From contig JAPYXD010000484.1 in NCBI GenBank assembly GCA_030998225.1, forward strand, positions 434,001 through 498,000: a stretch of DNA of 64,000 bases, written 5' to 3'. Positions within the stretch are counted from its first letter, which is position 1. Each line of letters begins with the position of its first letter. Positions 32,924 through 44,094 of the stretch are shown piece after piece. This stretch comes from Diplolepis rosae. Lineage: Eukaryota; Arthropoda; Insecta; Hymenoptera; Diplolepididae. The position numbers were made by a program, and so were the translations under genes. The notes beneath the pieces are model-generated. The model was not told the origin of the DNA, searched no databases, and saw only the letters and a list, made by a program, of their open reading frames with translations.

Positions 32924-34050
32924 CTACCTCTCTTTCTTTTTGTTTGAGAGGGAATACTCTATAAAATTTGTAAGTAGATTTTTTCTTGGCCTACCTCGAG
33001 GTTTTTTCACAAGAGGTTTAGAAGAAAAATTTTTGTCTAATTTTTCTTGTTTTTCGTTTTGATTTAAATTTTCTAGATTTTTATGCTGATTTGAATTTAT
33101 CATTTGTTCTTGTTTTTTCTTTTTACACCTAGTAGTCATGGTTTTCCATGGCGAATTTTCATAATTTTTAATAGGAAGTTTTGAAGATAGTATTTTAAAT
33201 AGATTTTTATATTTGACTACATCTTTATTAATTTCGTTAAGTAATTCCTCATTTAAGATTCCATTGAAAATTTTCGGTAACCTCAAATTAACATTAGATA
33301 TTGGTCCTTCTGAAGTTCCACTAAAGCCATTCGCATCATCTCCGGCGAATACTGAATTAAAATATTTATTTTTCGAAGTATTTCCTTTTTTTATATTATT
33401 TTCTTGATTAATTTTTATAAAAGCATTCTCAAGATTTATTTTTTCCTGAGATGTAATGAAGGTATCGTCATCATCTTCGTGTAAATTTCTTGATTTTTCT
33501 TCATTAACAATAGGGTTTCTTGAGAGAGCGTCTGCATTGACATTCATTTTTCCTGCTTTGTATGCTACATCAAAATCATATTCAGCGAGTTTTAACCTCC
33601 AGCGCGAAACTCGTGAGCAAGGATCCTTAGAGTTTTGAAACCAAAATAGTGGTTTATGATCAGTTACTAGGGTAAATTTTCTCCCATATAAATAAGGACG
33701 GAAATGAGTGACACAAAATATTATTGTAAGTGCTTCTTTTTGATATGTGTCATATTTTTTCTCAGCGTCACTTAAACTACGTGAAGCATATGCTTATCTT
33801 TGCATATTTTGCCTTGTTATAATATACGACCTATTGCGTATCCTGAGGCATCTGTTGTGAGAATAAAGGGTTGAGAAAAATCGGGTCGTTGTAAAAGTGG
33901 CTCTTCACATAAATTTGATTTAAAAATATCAAAAGCAATTTGCTGTTTATCGGTCAATATGAAAGGAGTATCCTTTTTCAGAAGTTGATTAAGAGGATTG
34001 GCAATTTTTGAAAATCCTTCGATAAATTTACGATAATATCCTGCCAATCC
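32924..34050 (-). pseudogene. gypsy RNase H and linker
   Basis: The frame 33817-34047 begins right after the insertion in pol: AGYYRKFIEGFSKIANPLNQ and PFILTTDASGYAIG, with the first RNase H Asp. After a frameshift the text continues KFTLVTDHKPLFWFQNS and NVNADALSRNP, hallmarks of Ty3/gypsy RNase H. From 33500 down to 32924 a Lys/Asn-rich linker follows with KPRGRPRK, an AT-hook-like motif, before the integrase. RNase H removes the RNA strand during cDNA synthesis. Confidence 0.8.
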
Positions 34051-34061
34051 TAAAAATTGTT

Positions 34062-34612
34062 TTATGTGCCATCGGCGCGCAAACTCGTTTTTTCGCTACG
34101 GTTAACAGTACCGCAATGTAGTACATTTCGCCAGAAAGGAATGAAATGTAAAAACTGAACTGCGCATGCGCCCATAGCCATGAAACGAAGCTCAATCCTT
34201 ATTCTTCTTCTTCTTCGTCGTACAGCGTTAGCATCTTACTGGCAAAGCCTTGTACATTTGAACTGCGCATGCGTCTACTAAAATCCATTACTACTACACA
34301 AGATCGATAAAATCAAAATGGCCGGAACTAGTCGTGACATATCAAGTGTAATGACTAGCGCCGCAAACAACTACAATACTAGTTTAGATTCCAGTGTACG
34401 CATAAAAACTCGTATACGCACCGAAGTCACATAAAATAGAATACGTGCCAATGCACACAATTCGGGTAATTCCGAGACTCGCGACAATGCTCGCAGGACT
34501 GATCGCGCTTCGGCTTCGTCTCGGCTTTGCCTCGACTACGCCTTAGCTTCGATCTCCTGCGGGCATTGTCGCTCGTCCCGCAATGACCCTCATTCTGCGC
34601 CTGGGCACGTAA
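34062..34612 (-). mobile_element. Non-autonomous TIR repeat inserted in gypsy pol
   Basis: The insert separates RT text PVPKTQKN (to the right) from LGLAGYYRKF (to the left), which are contiguous in gypsy elements. Its ends are related: TTATGTGCCATCGGCGC on the left and, inverted, TTACGTGCCCAGGCGC on the right. Inside is a CG-rich hairpin (GACAATGCTCGCAGGA paired with TCCTGCGGGCATTGTC) around CTTCGGCTTCG-like repeats, and GCGCATGCG motifs. A partial copy lies at 59254-59630 in inverted orientation. There is no coding frame. The superfamily is uncertain because the target duplication is not clear. Confidence 0.75.
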
Positions 34613-35466
34613 TGTACTATTACATTCTTTTGTGTTTTTGGAACTGGAAATTCTTTTACGGCTATTATTTTTTTGGGGTCCGGTCGAACTCCATTTTTAT
34701 CAATTATATGACCTAAGTATCCAATCTCAGGTCGTAGAAACTTACATTTGTCTGGTTGAAAATGAAGGTTTGCTTTTCGAAGACGTTGTATTAAATTATT
34801 AAATTTTTTCTCATGTTCTTCTAGTGTATCAGCAAATATGACTATGTCGTCAAGATATACAAAGAATTCTGTTCCTATTAATCCAGTTAAAGTAATATCC
34901 ATTAACCTCTGAAATGTTGCAGGAGCGGTTTTTAAACTAAAGGGCATTCTATCAAATTCATAATGGCCACGAGGTGTAGAAAATGCAGCTTTATAAAAGT
35001 CTTTAGGGTCCATTTTTATATGGTGAAAACCAGTAGCTAAATCGAATACCGAAAATGATCTGGCAGATCCGAGTGAATCGAGTATATCGTTTATGTTCGG
35101 TAGTGGGTAAGAATCTCCGATTGTTTTTTCATCAAGTTTTCTGAAGTCAAGAACCATTCGCCATTTTATTTTACCTTTAGAGTCTGGTTTTTTAGGAACA
35201 ATCCAAACTGGAGTGTTATACGGTGATTGAGACGGTTTTATTATTTTATTTTTTAATAATTCGTCAACTTGTTTTGTAATTTCTTCTTTATGAACAGGGG
35301 TAAATCTATATTGTCTTGAAAAAATTGAAGAATCATCTGCAGTTGGAATCGAATGTTGCAAAACGTTAGTAGCTTCAAGTGGTTCTCCTGGGATTTGAAA
35401 TCTATCTGCACTGTTAATAATTAATCTCTCTACATGTTCGTATGCGTCTTGACTCAAATGATCCAA
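34613..35466 (-). pseudogene. gypsy reverse transcriptase
   Basis: An open frame of about 285 codons before the insertion. It shows QYRFTPVHKEEITKQVDELL, IKPSQSPYNTPVWIVPKKPD, WRMVLDFRKLDEKTI, the palm SYPLPNINDILDSLGSA, FDLATGFHHIKMDP, and the catalytic YLDD in FFVYLDDIVIF, then GYLGHIIDKNGVRPDP. These are the standard RT boxes of Ty3/gypsy elements. The part up to RNase H is cut by the 34062-34612 insert. Upstream (35467-35725) the pol frame is interrupted before the protease. Confidence 0.88.
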
Positions 35467-35725
35467 ACGAAGAAGTTTTTTGATGCATTCTATTCTTTCT
35501 TCACCTGTTATGTTAGAAAATTTGCATGGATTGTCGAAAAAATTGTCGGTTTTTAAGAAAGTATTCAGAATTTTGTTAGATAATTCGTCATCACTTAAGT
35601 TTTTTAAATTTCTTGATTGACTTGTTACATTTTGAAAATCTCTTTCTTCAAAGTCTTCTAAAGTAATAGTCGGTATTGATATTGTTACTGAAATTTCGTT
35701 TGTATTTGCAAATTTTATATAAGCT

Positions 35726-36301
35726 TTACCGTTGCAATTTTTTTACAATTGCGTCTCCGGCATAAATTCCTTCGCCAATATGTAGTCGAGGTACGTAACC
35801 TTCGCTTTTTTCAGTATTTTCAATTGGAACATAAAATGTTGTTACTGTTCTAGCTGGAATTGTTAATATCTGTGTCGATTCAAATGGATACAGTTTATTT
35901 TGTATTTCTAGACATTTTGATACATAATTTATATTGACTTTATTTTCTCGAAAAAATTCTGAACCTAGAACTCCGTCTTCAGCTATTGGAACTTCATTAG
36001 CAATTATATTCAATATTTTTGGATATCCTAGAATAATTATTTGTATTTGTCCCATTGTAAAAAGTGGTAAATTATTTATTCCTGTAAACTTTAACACTAT
36101 TTTTTCATCTATTGGCAAATTAGGATTTACGGAATTTTGTTTAATCAAATTTCGACCAGCACCGGTATCTATCATCATGCGATCAGGGCTTTGAAGGCCT
36201 TCTGCGCATATCATTATCGATGGAATTGTACTTGGTTTGGAAACGCTTATCTTTATAGCCGGTTGATCGTTAGAAGTGGATGCTTCTGGTTCTTGCTTCA
36301 T
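35726..36301 (-). pseudogene. gypsy aspartic protease, start of pol
   Basis: The frame starts MKQEPEASTSNDQPAIKISV and contains the protease active site in MMIDTGAGRNLIKQ (DTGA), followed by a second conserved glycine region, DGVLGSEFFRE. This protease cleaves the gag and pol precursors. It is open to 35726, where the frame ends in the protease-RT linker. The ATG lies at 36299-36301, 20 bp from the left TIR of the 1.35-kb insertion; see the finding on gag/pol overlap. Confidence 0.82.
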
Positions 36302-36322
36302 GCTTTCCTCAGTGCATCCGTA

Positions 36323-37671
36323 GGGGAGAAGCGGCGAAATTGGCGCGTCGTCTAAATTGGCGCACCCTATTTTTCAGAAAATGATAACATAACAAAAAAT
36401 AAAAATAGTTCCATCGCGTGCATTCTTGTATGATATGAATTTGATAGAAAACATTATAAAAATATAATTGCTTAATACAGTTTTATTGCGAATTATCGTT
36501 TTTTGGCATAATGGTTATGTTCGAAGCCATTGAGTTAAATCGTTAAATAATAGTAATTCAAGGTGAATTAGATTAATGCAACGATTTTATAATCTTTGAT
36601 ATTTAATTTTACAATTATGATAGAATATTTGTATGAAAAAATAAGCATTTTACGTAAAAAGTATTTAATTAATGAACGATACACTTGCGGCAAAATTGGC
36701 GCATACGAGATTCAAATCAGAGGCGAAGTTGGCACACGTGTTGTGTTTCTGGAAACCGGTGACTGAAGTCAAGTGCTCGGATGTTTATGTTTGAAAATAT
36801 AAAGAAGATAGTAAGTACACAATTATTAATATATAGATATATACATTTGAATGTTGCTGGACTTTTCTGCTAATCTTTTTCTTAAGATTTTTTGTGACAT
36901 GGGAGGTAATGTGGTTCGCAAAACTGATGTAACGACTTAGTAAGGTTATATTCATTTGAACAATCAGTGGTTAAATTTGTTTTTTCAAGTTTGAGGTATT
37001 AAGGCATTTTAAAAGCGATTTTTAATAATTAATTTGCAGTCTGACAGTGTTTTGAAAGTTTTCTCGATTTTAAGATGTGAAAGCAATGTAAGTAAAAAAT
37101 TTGTATTTTTGATTGATTGTTTCTATTATTTATAAGTCTTCTAAAGTTAATAATTGTATATACTTCTGATTACAAATTCAAATAATTCTCTATAAAAATG
37201 ATTTCAATTTGAATATTCACTTAAATATCCACAATTGCCAGTATTTTATTGTACAAATATAAAATATATTTTAACTTTGGCTGGTTTATGTGAATAAAGG
37301 TATAAAAAACTTCATATATCTTGATATACTATCTCAAATTTAGTTTCAAATTATAACTACCTCTTTTCATCAACCTTTGCTACTGAAATGTAATTCTAAA
37401 TCTATGAAAATATAACTAATACATGGCAAGAAAAGATTATAATATTAGTGCGTCAATTTACCCGACATGGCGGGTAAATTGACGCAGGTGCAGTCCTTCG
37501 GAAATCTGAATAAAAACCTGCTTTAATAATTTTCAATGCAATCTTTATCCATTGGAAAGTATAGAAAAGATATCCAGCTATTAAATAAATATTTTTTCAT
37601 AATTTTTAGTCATATACTTTCTTTTTAAACTCGCACTTTCTATTAGGTGCGCCAATTTCGCCGCTTCTCCC
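36323..37671. mobile_element. 1.35-kb non-autonomous TIR element at gypsy gag/pol junction
   Basis: Inverted ends GGGGAGAAGCGGCGAAATTG and its mirror image (37646-37671) are nearly perfect over about 26 bp and flanked by TA on both sides (36321-36322, 37672-37673), as for Tc1/mariner-type insertions. The interior is AT-rich with no coding frame but has dispersed internal words like the ends (AAATTGGCGCA near 36690 and 36725; TGACGCAGGTGC near 37480), plus a small hairpin ACCCGACATGGCGGGT. It splits gag from pol of the gypsy element, so it is younger than that element. Confidence 0.88.
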
Positions 37672-37673
37672 CT

Positions 37674-39101
37674 ACTGGGGAGAGCGTTTGAGTTTTCCGA
37701 ATTTTGCGATTGTTGTTTATTTAATTTAACATTACAACTTGTTATAATATGTCCGTGTTTTTTACAATAGTTGCATATAACTTCTGATTTTTGTGGATAA
37801 TTTTGATTTGGTCTACTTAATTGCTGATTACGCATCTCGGGTTGTCTATTTTGATTTGAAAATTGTCTGTGATTTGCATACCTGTTGTGATCTAGATTTT
37901 CTTGTCTATTATCATTATTTTTGTTTCTCGAAAAATTATTATTATTGTAATTATGGAATCTATTGCAGTTAGGATAATTATTTCTGTTACTCGAAAAGTT
38001 ATTGTAATTGTTGTTCCTGTTCCTTAAAAAATTGTTGTTCGGATAATTGTTTTGTGAAAAGTTATTATTATCATAATTGTTATTTCTGTTTCCTAAAAAA
38101 TGGTTATTCCGGTAATTATTTCTTGCAGAATTATTGTAAATATTTTCTCGTTGTTGGTGATTATTACTAAGCTGTTGAGTTTGCATAAAAAAATTAAGGT
38201 TTTGTTTTTTAGAAACTGCTTCTTGTGCTTTAGTTAAATGATAACAATTTTCAGCAACACGACCCGGTTTTTTGCATATTATACAATTTATATTGTTATC
38301 TTGTGCAACATTGAATCGAGTTGTTTTATTTCTGTTATTTATAGAATCATCCATTTTTAAATAATCTGAATCTTTATTTCTCCGTAGTGCGGAAGATGCT
38401 GCCAAATCTCTTTCTACGTTGATTGTGTCATTGAAAACTTCTTTAAATGTTTCCTTTGTTTTTACTCGAATTTCTAATTCAGGACGCGGACCGCGAATAA
38501 AGCATTGAATAACGTCTCCTTGAAGGTTCCGTTTGAAGGTATTATCTACTTGTCCATTATTGTTGAGTCTATGAGCGTCTTCGATTCTGTCGGCAATCTC
38601 CTTGATTCTAGCTGCATAGGAAAGTACGTTCTCTTTTTTCCACATATAGGTATTCCCTGATTCTCCTTGTAACTGATACACACTTTTTGCTGGGGCGTAT
38701 ACTTTTTTGAGTTTTTCAATTAATTCCTCGATATTATTGATCTTGATCAATTGATCCACAAATAATACTTGAATTAGTTTTTGAATTTGAATTATGCCAA
38801 TTATTCGAGTCAGATAAATTGCTTTATCCGGCAGTTTCGAATTGTTCAAACGTTAACGTTTTCTCCAAAGAAATATTATTTAATTGAAAACTGATATTTG
38901 TTTTATCTTTTTTAGAAATATTTTCAAACTTATCTTTAGTTACCTTTTCCTTCACAGTAACTGTTCTTTTTGGTTTAAGGGGACCAGTTTGATTTTGTGC
39001 AACAAATTTTGCAAGTTCAGTATTTTTCTCACTTAACTGCGCGTAATAGGATTTTCTTGAATTTGGGATTTCCCTAATTCACTAGAATTGGGGCCCGACA
39101 T
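37674..39101 (-). pseudogene. gypsy gag with zinc knuckles
   Basis: ATG at 39101 (MSGPNSSELGKSQIQENPIT) opens a frame that breaks near 38850 and continues in the frame 38849-37674. The capsid-like part has EELIEKLKKVYAPAKSVYQL and SYAARIKEIADRIEDAHRL. Two zinc knuckles follow, CIICKKPGRVAENC (its His replaced by Glu/Asn-type residues) and the good CNYCKKHGHIITSC near the end. Between them is a long Asn/Arg-rich low-complexity region. Gag packages the retrotransposon RNA. The C-terminal codons run into the 1.35-kb TIR insertion. Confidence 0.82.
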
Positions 39102-39945
39102 AGGTCATTATAATATAGAATTTACTGATGCACACATGGAGACACTATTTAAATTGCAATATACGTAAATATTCACTTGGATCAACCGAAAAAAACATTA
39201 AAATATCTTTTGTTTAAAAATTTATATTTTTGATAATCAATAAATGAGATTGACAATTGTTATTAAAAAAAAAACAAGGATTTGTCTCAATGTTCCGTGT
39301 CAGGTAAATTTATAGTTATCAAACAAAATTCTTTATGTAATATGCCTTAATTCTACCAATTTCCATATGCTTACAGAAAAATATTCATTTAGAATTTTTG
39401 TTTCAAAACTATTCTTATTGAAACTAATTTTGGTCTTTGTCTTACCTGGGATACTTGATATGTTTTTTACCTTGCTTTTTTTTATATAATTGTCGAATGG
39501 TATGGGTCATAAATGATTTTTAAATAATTGTTACAATCACAGAAATTTTTTTTTTTATATTTATTATATTTTTTATTATACACACATAAACAAAATTGTA
39601 AAATATACAGAATTTTAGTAATGCAAGATTGGACAAGCCTGACTCAAACATAATATCTTGGTCAATCTTTTGCAATTAAAAATATTCTTTTTAGTCAACA
39701 GAGTTCAAATAGAAGTTTCAAACGATACTGCATGAGCACTTGAATTTTGCCTTACCCAATTGATCGTAATCAAATGGTGACCGTTCAACGAATGTAAAAA
39801 GGACATATAGTCTCGTGTGCTGTTTTTTCTCGTTTTAACTCGAATTAGAACTTAGTTAGCAGTTGAGAATTAAAGAAGTACGAGATTAGACAGGCATGAC
39901 TCAAGCACAAAATCCTATATAATCCTTGTACTTTCAGAAAATCAG
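39102..39945. other. Probable leader of the gypsy element, AT-rich
   Basis: Untranslated AT-rich sequence upstream (on the minus strand) of gag. No coding frame seen. Confidence 0.4.
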
Positions 39946-41075
39946 ATAATAAAATTTCAAATAAAATAAGTCGTATGATAACTTAGGTTAGCCTCAAGGT
40001 CAAATCCCTGCGTGACTCAACAGAATTTATTTTATTTTAACACAGTTTGTACAAAATAACAAGAAATAAGGAAATTAAACAATTTTTCAAATAAAATAAT
40101 TATTTAATCACTTAGGTTAGCCTCAAGGTCAGATCCCTTTGTGATTTGATGAAATTATTTTATTTTAACAAGATATGTGTGTGAAATTTCAAATAAAATA
40201 AGATGATTATTTAATCACTCAAGTTAGCCTCAAGGTCAAAACCTTTCGTGATTTTATCTAATTTATTTTATTTTGACCAATATGTGTGTAAAATTCCAAA
40301 CAAAACAAAATGATTATTTAATTACTCAAGTCAGCCGCAAGGTCAAATCCTTTCCTGATTTTATCAAATTTATTTTATTTTGAGGGGGCCGTCTACCTTC
40401 GCGGTTTAAAAAAATCGAATTTTCTTTTTTGCTTATTTCGAATCTAGACACTATAAGGAACATGCCTTATGAAGGATTCATTCGAAAGCAGGCTGGTTCA
40501 AATACTACCGAACTCATCATTAATCATTAAACGCGTTTTCTCGAAAGTAGTGTTTTTTAAAATTGTAGTGTTTTTAAGCTAGAAAAACAGGGTAGAAAAT
40601 AGAACTTTTTTTCAAATCGCTGCCATTTTGTTAAATTTTAAAATCTTTCAAAAAGCTTGTGTCTTATCGTATTCGGATTAGTAAAAAGTAAAAAAATATG
40701 ATTGTTTTCATGTTTCAAGGTTCTGAAGGTGAGAAATCGTGCCACAAAGTCTACTATGTCGCGCCGTCAGAGATCGATTCAAGGACGCGTCAAGGCCAAG
40801 AGAACGAAAAAAAATATATATATATTTTTTTTTAATTTTAATGTACTAATTGAATAAAAAAAACTTTGTGTCAATATCATGTGTAGTTTTTTCGCAATCC
40901 ATCGTCAAAAATACGCCCGAAATTCAGGCGCGAAGGTAGACGACCCCCTTAACCAAAATGTGTGTAAAATTTCAAATAAAATAAAATTATTATTTAATCT
41001 CTCAGGTTAGCCTCAACGTTAAATCCCTTTGTGATTTTATCAAATTTATTTTATTTTAAAATATGTGTGAAATCA
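39946..41075. repeat. Tandem array of ~103-bp units
   Basis: Five units (starting about 39950, 40084, 40186, 40290 and 40960) share TTTCAAATAAAATAA, then AGGTTAGCCTCAAGGTCAAA, then TTTATTTTATTTT. Each unit is bounded by AAATAAAATAA and its complement TTATTTTATTT, so every unit can fold back. The array is interrupted by a MITE between the fourth and fifth units. A lone diverged unit is at 44095-44190. Confidence 0.88.
40384..40948. mobile_element. MITE-like element with 20-bp TIRs in the tandem array
   Basis: Ends GGGGGCCGTCTACCTTCGCG and the inverted CGCGAAGGTAGACGACCCCC differ at one position. Flanks are TTGA (40380-40383) and TTAA (40949-40952), suggesting a TTAA target as used by piggyBac-type elements, with one flank mutated. 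There is no coding frame; the interior has A/T runs. It splits the tandem array cleanly. Confidence 0.85.
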
Positions 41076-41192
41076 GTTGAATTATAATTGTGATTTATTA
41101 ATTTTTGATTCCTAATAATTATAAAATTTCGATATCCCATTCACTGACTTTAAGTTTTCCCGGGCTGATTCACCAAAAAAAGAGATTGGTTA

Positions 41193-41931
41193 TGTTACTT
41201 CAGAAACGTAACACTTCTCTTCTTAAAAGATCTCCTCGTTTTATGTAACGATCGAAAGGATGCTCTCTAAGGGATGAGGAATAGTCAGTGATTGAGAATG
41301 GTTAATGATATAAAATATATTTATTGACGATGAAATTATGTTGAGTAAGCACCATGAAAATGGAGATTGGATTGTATTGTTGAAGTACCCTTGTAATTAC
41401 CTCGAGTTGTAGCTTGCTTGATGATTAAATGAGTCCAGTAAAGCGAATGTGGTAACTTGAGTCTTCGATTTTAATCTTTGAGATAGATGTTGTCAAATAG
41501 GAAATTCGTAGTCCAGCCGGTTGATACAGTTGATTCTCTGATCCCAGTTTCAAAGAGAATTTGGAAGGCGATTCCCCTTCACTTTTTACAGCCGTTGAAC
41601 TCAGCGTCGAATTAGAATTGGTTTGAGTAGCGGTGAAATCTGATGAGGCTGGACTAGACTGGACTGAACTCGCTGTGTAGAGATGATGGCACTGGACTGG
41701 ACTCGCGTTGGTTACATTGTAGAAATCAGATGTCGACTAACTGACTGAACTGAACTTTATTGGAACTTTCACTTTTTATAGGCCTCTGAAAGGTCACCTA
41801 CGGTGGGAGTAAAAAACAAGGTGTACCACCTTTTCTATATTTGGTATTGAAGCTCAAGGTCGGATGAGTTGCCTTCGCCGATGACTCACGCTCCGATGAA
41901 ATTTATTACCTGGCAATAATGTCACAGCCAA
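41193..41931 (-). repeat. 739-bp LTR (solo or 5' LTR)
   Basis: On the minus strand it begins TGTGACATTATTGCCAGG and ends in GTAACA, the TG...CA form of LTRs. It has a promoter-like CCTATAAAAAGTGAAAG (about 41770-41785) followed by AGTTCAGTCAGTTAG, and CAATAAATATATTTTAT as polyadenylation signal. A fragment of the same LTR lies at 23338-23700. It stands on the right side of the gypsy internal region in the orientation expected of that element's 5' LTR, but a 2-kb leader would then be needed, and I see no convincing primer-binding site or target duplication. Confidence 0.7.
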
Positions 41932-42359
41932 ATATATCAATTTTAATATACATTTCAAACTTTATTTTCATTAAACTTCATACCTAGTTATAATAGAAAT
42001 GTACACTAAATATTAATTAATAAATATATTATATATATCAACAATCATAATTATAATAATTTATCAATTAATTATATTAATTTTAAAAAATATTTCAGGA
42101 ATAATTTATTTATACCTACTCTCACAAGCTTTGAATAACTCTTGCAGTCACTATATAAGAAAGTTCCAAGTTTTATGTCTGAGGATATGTAAGGTTATAT
42201 GTTTAAGTGTATTTGTGATTAAAGATATGATTGGCTGCGACTGAATGGTGTGAATGTATTTGTATGCTGTTTATGCATGTATGTATCGGATAACTAATGG
42301 CAGGCTCGAGATAAGGATTTTTTTTTATTTAAGAGAACCATACCATTGCCAGTTCAAAT

Positions 42360-42656
42360 AATACGCCCGATGCTCATTTTACTCAACTACGGTTTGAAGC
42401 ACCTCAAGCGTCGGTGATATACTTATACATTTCATGTTAACCCACTGACACGTGTTGGTGCCCTGTCGTCGATAACGTTTTACTCAACTCCTTACTATTC
42501 CCTATGTAACGCTTATTGTTATTCACTTTGGGTGAATTAGGTATTTATGAAATTCTTTTTACCCGACTAGGATTTAATAGATGTTCAAATGTCCTTATGT
42601 CCCAAGTTTAATCGACGGAGTTTAGTAAAATTATTTCAACTTTTTTTCTCCGTGTA
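42360..42656 (-). repeat. TIR-type repeat ending in CTCCGTGT, inverted relative to 22859
   Basis: Ends AATTATTTCAACTTTTTTTC then TCCGTGT at 42656, the mirror of the start at 22859. The body holds TTTTACTCAACT words at about 42376 and 42478. The two copies are 19.5 kb apart in inverted orientation and are taken as separate insertions of one family. Confidence 0.6.
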
Positions 42657-42665
42657 CCTTCTTTA

Positions 42666-42971
42666 TTATTGGTTTTTAGCTCCTGTCGAAAAATGATTAT
42701 AAGCTGTTATTACTGACAAGAAACTTTTTCTCTTGCATACATCAGTCATGAAACTCCAGCAGTAGTCTGCTAAAGCGTTCACACTCCACTTACTTTGGTA
42801 CCTCTTTGCGATTTCAGCGATGTCTTGATGAAATATTGCCCCGTGTTCATCACTAACTGCTCTCAAATTTTCTGGGAAAAAGTCCAAGTAAGGATGCAAT
42901 GAGATACAAGAAACAGTACAATGATTTGCCTTAAGTATTTGTAAGCCGTATATTGTACATATATTGTACAT
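42666..42971 (-). pseudogene. Fragment of an uncharacterised arthropod repeat-associated gene
   Basis: A 101-codon frame with LHPYLDFFPENLRAVSDEHG, FHQDIAEIAKRYQSKWSV and NALADYCWSFMTDVCKRKS. I recognise the pattern FPEN...SDEHGE.FHQDI...RYQ.KW....LADYCW as that of a widespread arthropod protein of unknown function, usually found in repetitive sequence. Only its C-terminal part is present, and nothing upstream continues it. It lies directly next to the TIR end at 42656, so it might once have been carried by that family. Confidence 0.55.
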
Positions 42972-44094
42972 ATATTGCTTTCCATTTAAAAAATTGTTTG
43001 CACTCTTTTATCATACGATTTTTGATTTTCAAAAAAAAATGTCAACTAAAAAAATCACAAAAACCTGTCGTGCCAGGGAAAAAATAACACCAAGATAATT
43101 TAAATGGTTCACGACAAGGATAAATAGATAAAATTTGTAGATATGGTGTTATCGGTATTATAATTTTGAGAGTAAAATCGATGGCCTTTCCGGTTAACGG
43201 AAATCGTTTAACCGGAAAAGCCATCGATTTTACTCTAAAAAAAATGAATAAATAAAAGTTTGAATTTCATAATATTTCTCTCGCATTTGCCAGGTGCTAA
43301 GTATCAGCGTTTAGAGTATGATACCAAGGTGAACTCTCGCTAGTGACAATGACCGCGTGACTTACCAGCGGATGAGAAAGACACAAGGTGGCGTAAAATA
43401 TAACAATATCATCGCGATTTTTTTTCAAAAGTAAAGCAAGTAAATGTGGCTTACATTTTTAGATTTAATAATTTTTGTAGATAGGTAAAATAAGACTCAA
43501 ACTTGGGTTCGTGGCTGACTTAAAAAATTCTAATTTATTAAATATAGAGCAAAAAGATAATGAAATGTACTGAGAATTAGTTCACGGAGACAGGAGGTGT
43601 TGTCGGGTATCAGGAACGACAGAGTATGCATACACGCTCAAATATAAATTCTATCTGTAAAGAGTTGAAATTGGATGAAAGGAATTTCTCAAGCGCTATG
43701 AAATTAATAAAATTGGTAAAATACAAGAACTTTTAATTGATCAATGTTATTATCATTGCCAATATTATTAATTTTAATCTTATTAAATATTTTGTGAATT
43801 TAATTCGAGTATCGAATATTCAAAAAATGGTATCATACACCTAAACCTGAAATGAGGTTCCGAATTAGGCTTAGGCTCATTTGTCTTGGTAATCCTAAAA
43901 GTTGGTTTTTCATCTAGATTTTAGCCAAATACATGGATGTGAGGATAGAGGAAGGTAGAGTAATTTGCTAAGCTTCAATTCTTTCGGCGGAGCATTGCGA
44001 AAATAGAATTCAAGTTATTAAAAAAGGCACCTTCTGCGGCATGTCGTAGTGGTTATTTTATTTTGTACAAAGTGGGAATGATAAAAGTTGAGGA
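42972..44094. other. Intronic stretch with one strong hairpin
   Basis: 43169-43236 is a palindrome: two 29-bp arms (AGAGTAAAATCGATGGC... and its mirror) with one mismatch around a 10-nt loop. Nothing else recognisable; the rest is AT-rich. Confidence 0.7.

Larger units (their letters stand above)
31001..39101 (-). mobile_element. Ty3/gypsy LTR retrotransposon, internal region (degenerate)
   Basis: Minus-strand order gag (39101-37674), then protease, RT, RNase H and integrase (36320-31001) is that of Ty3/gypsy elements. Two foreign insertions split it: a TIR element at the gag/pol junction (36323-37671) and a repeat in pol (34062-34612). Frameshifts and stops occur in gag, RNase H and integrase. 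No envelope-like gene is seen beyond the integrase, where R1-like copy 2 abuts. A likely 5' LTR lies at 41193-41931, separated by an unusually long repeat-rich leader. Confidence 0.85.

Noticed and set aside
31001..39101. Envelope-bearing errantivirus
   Set aside because: No envelope-like frame after the integrase; the sequence is interrupted by the R1-like element, so an env cannot be shown.
39946..41075. CRISPR array
   Set aside because: Direct repeats are ~103 bp without unique spacers, in a eukaryotic genome; this is a tandem repeat.
22859..42656. A single 19.8-kb element bounded by ACACGGAGAAAAA ends
   Set aside because: The interior contains host-intron TEs of many families; two separate insertions in opposite orientation are more likely.
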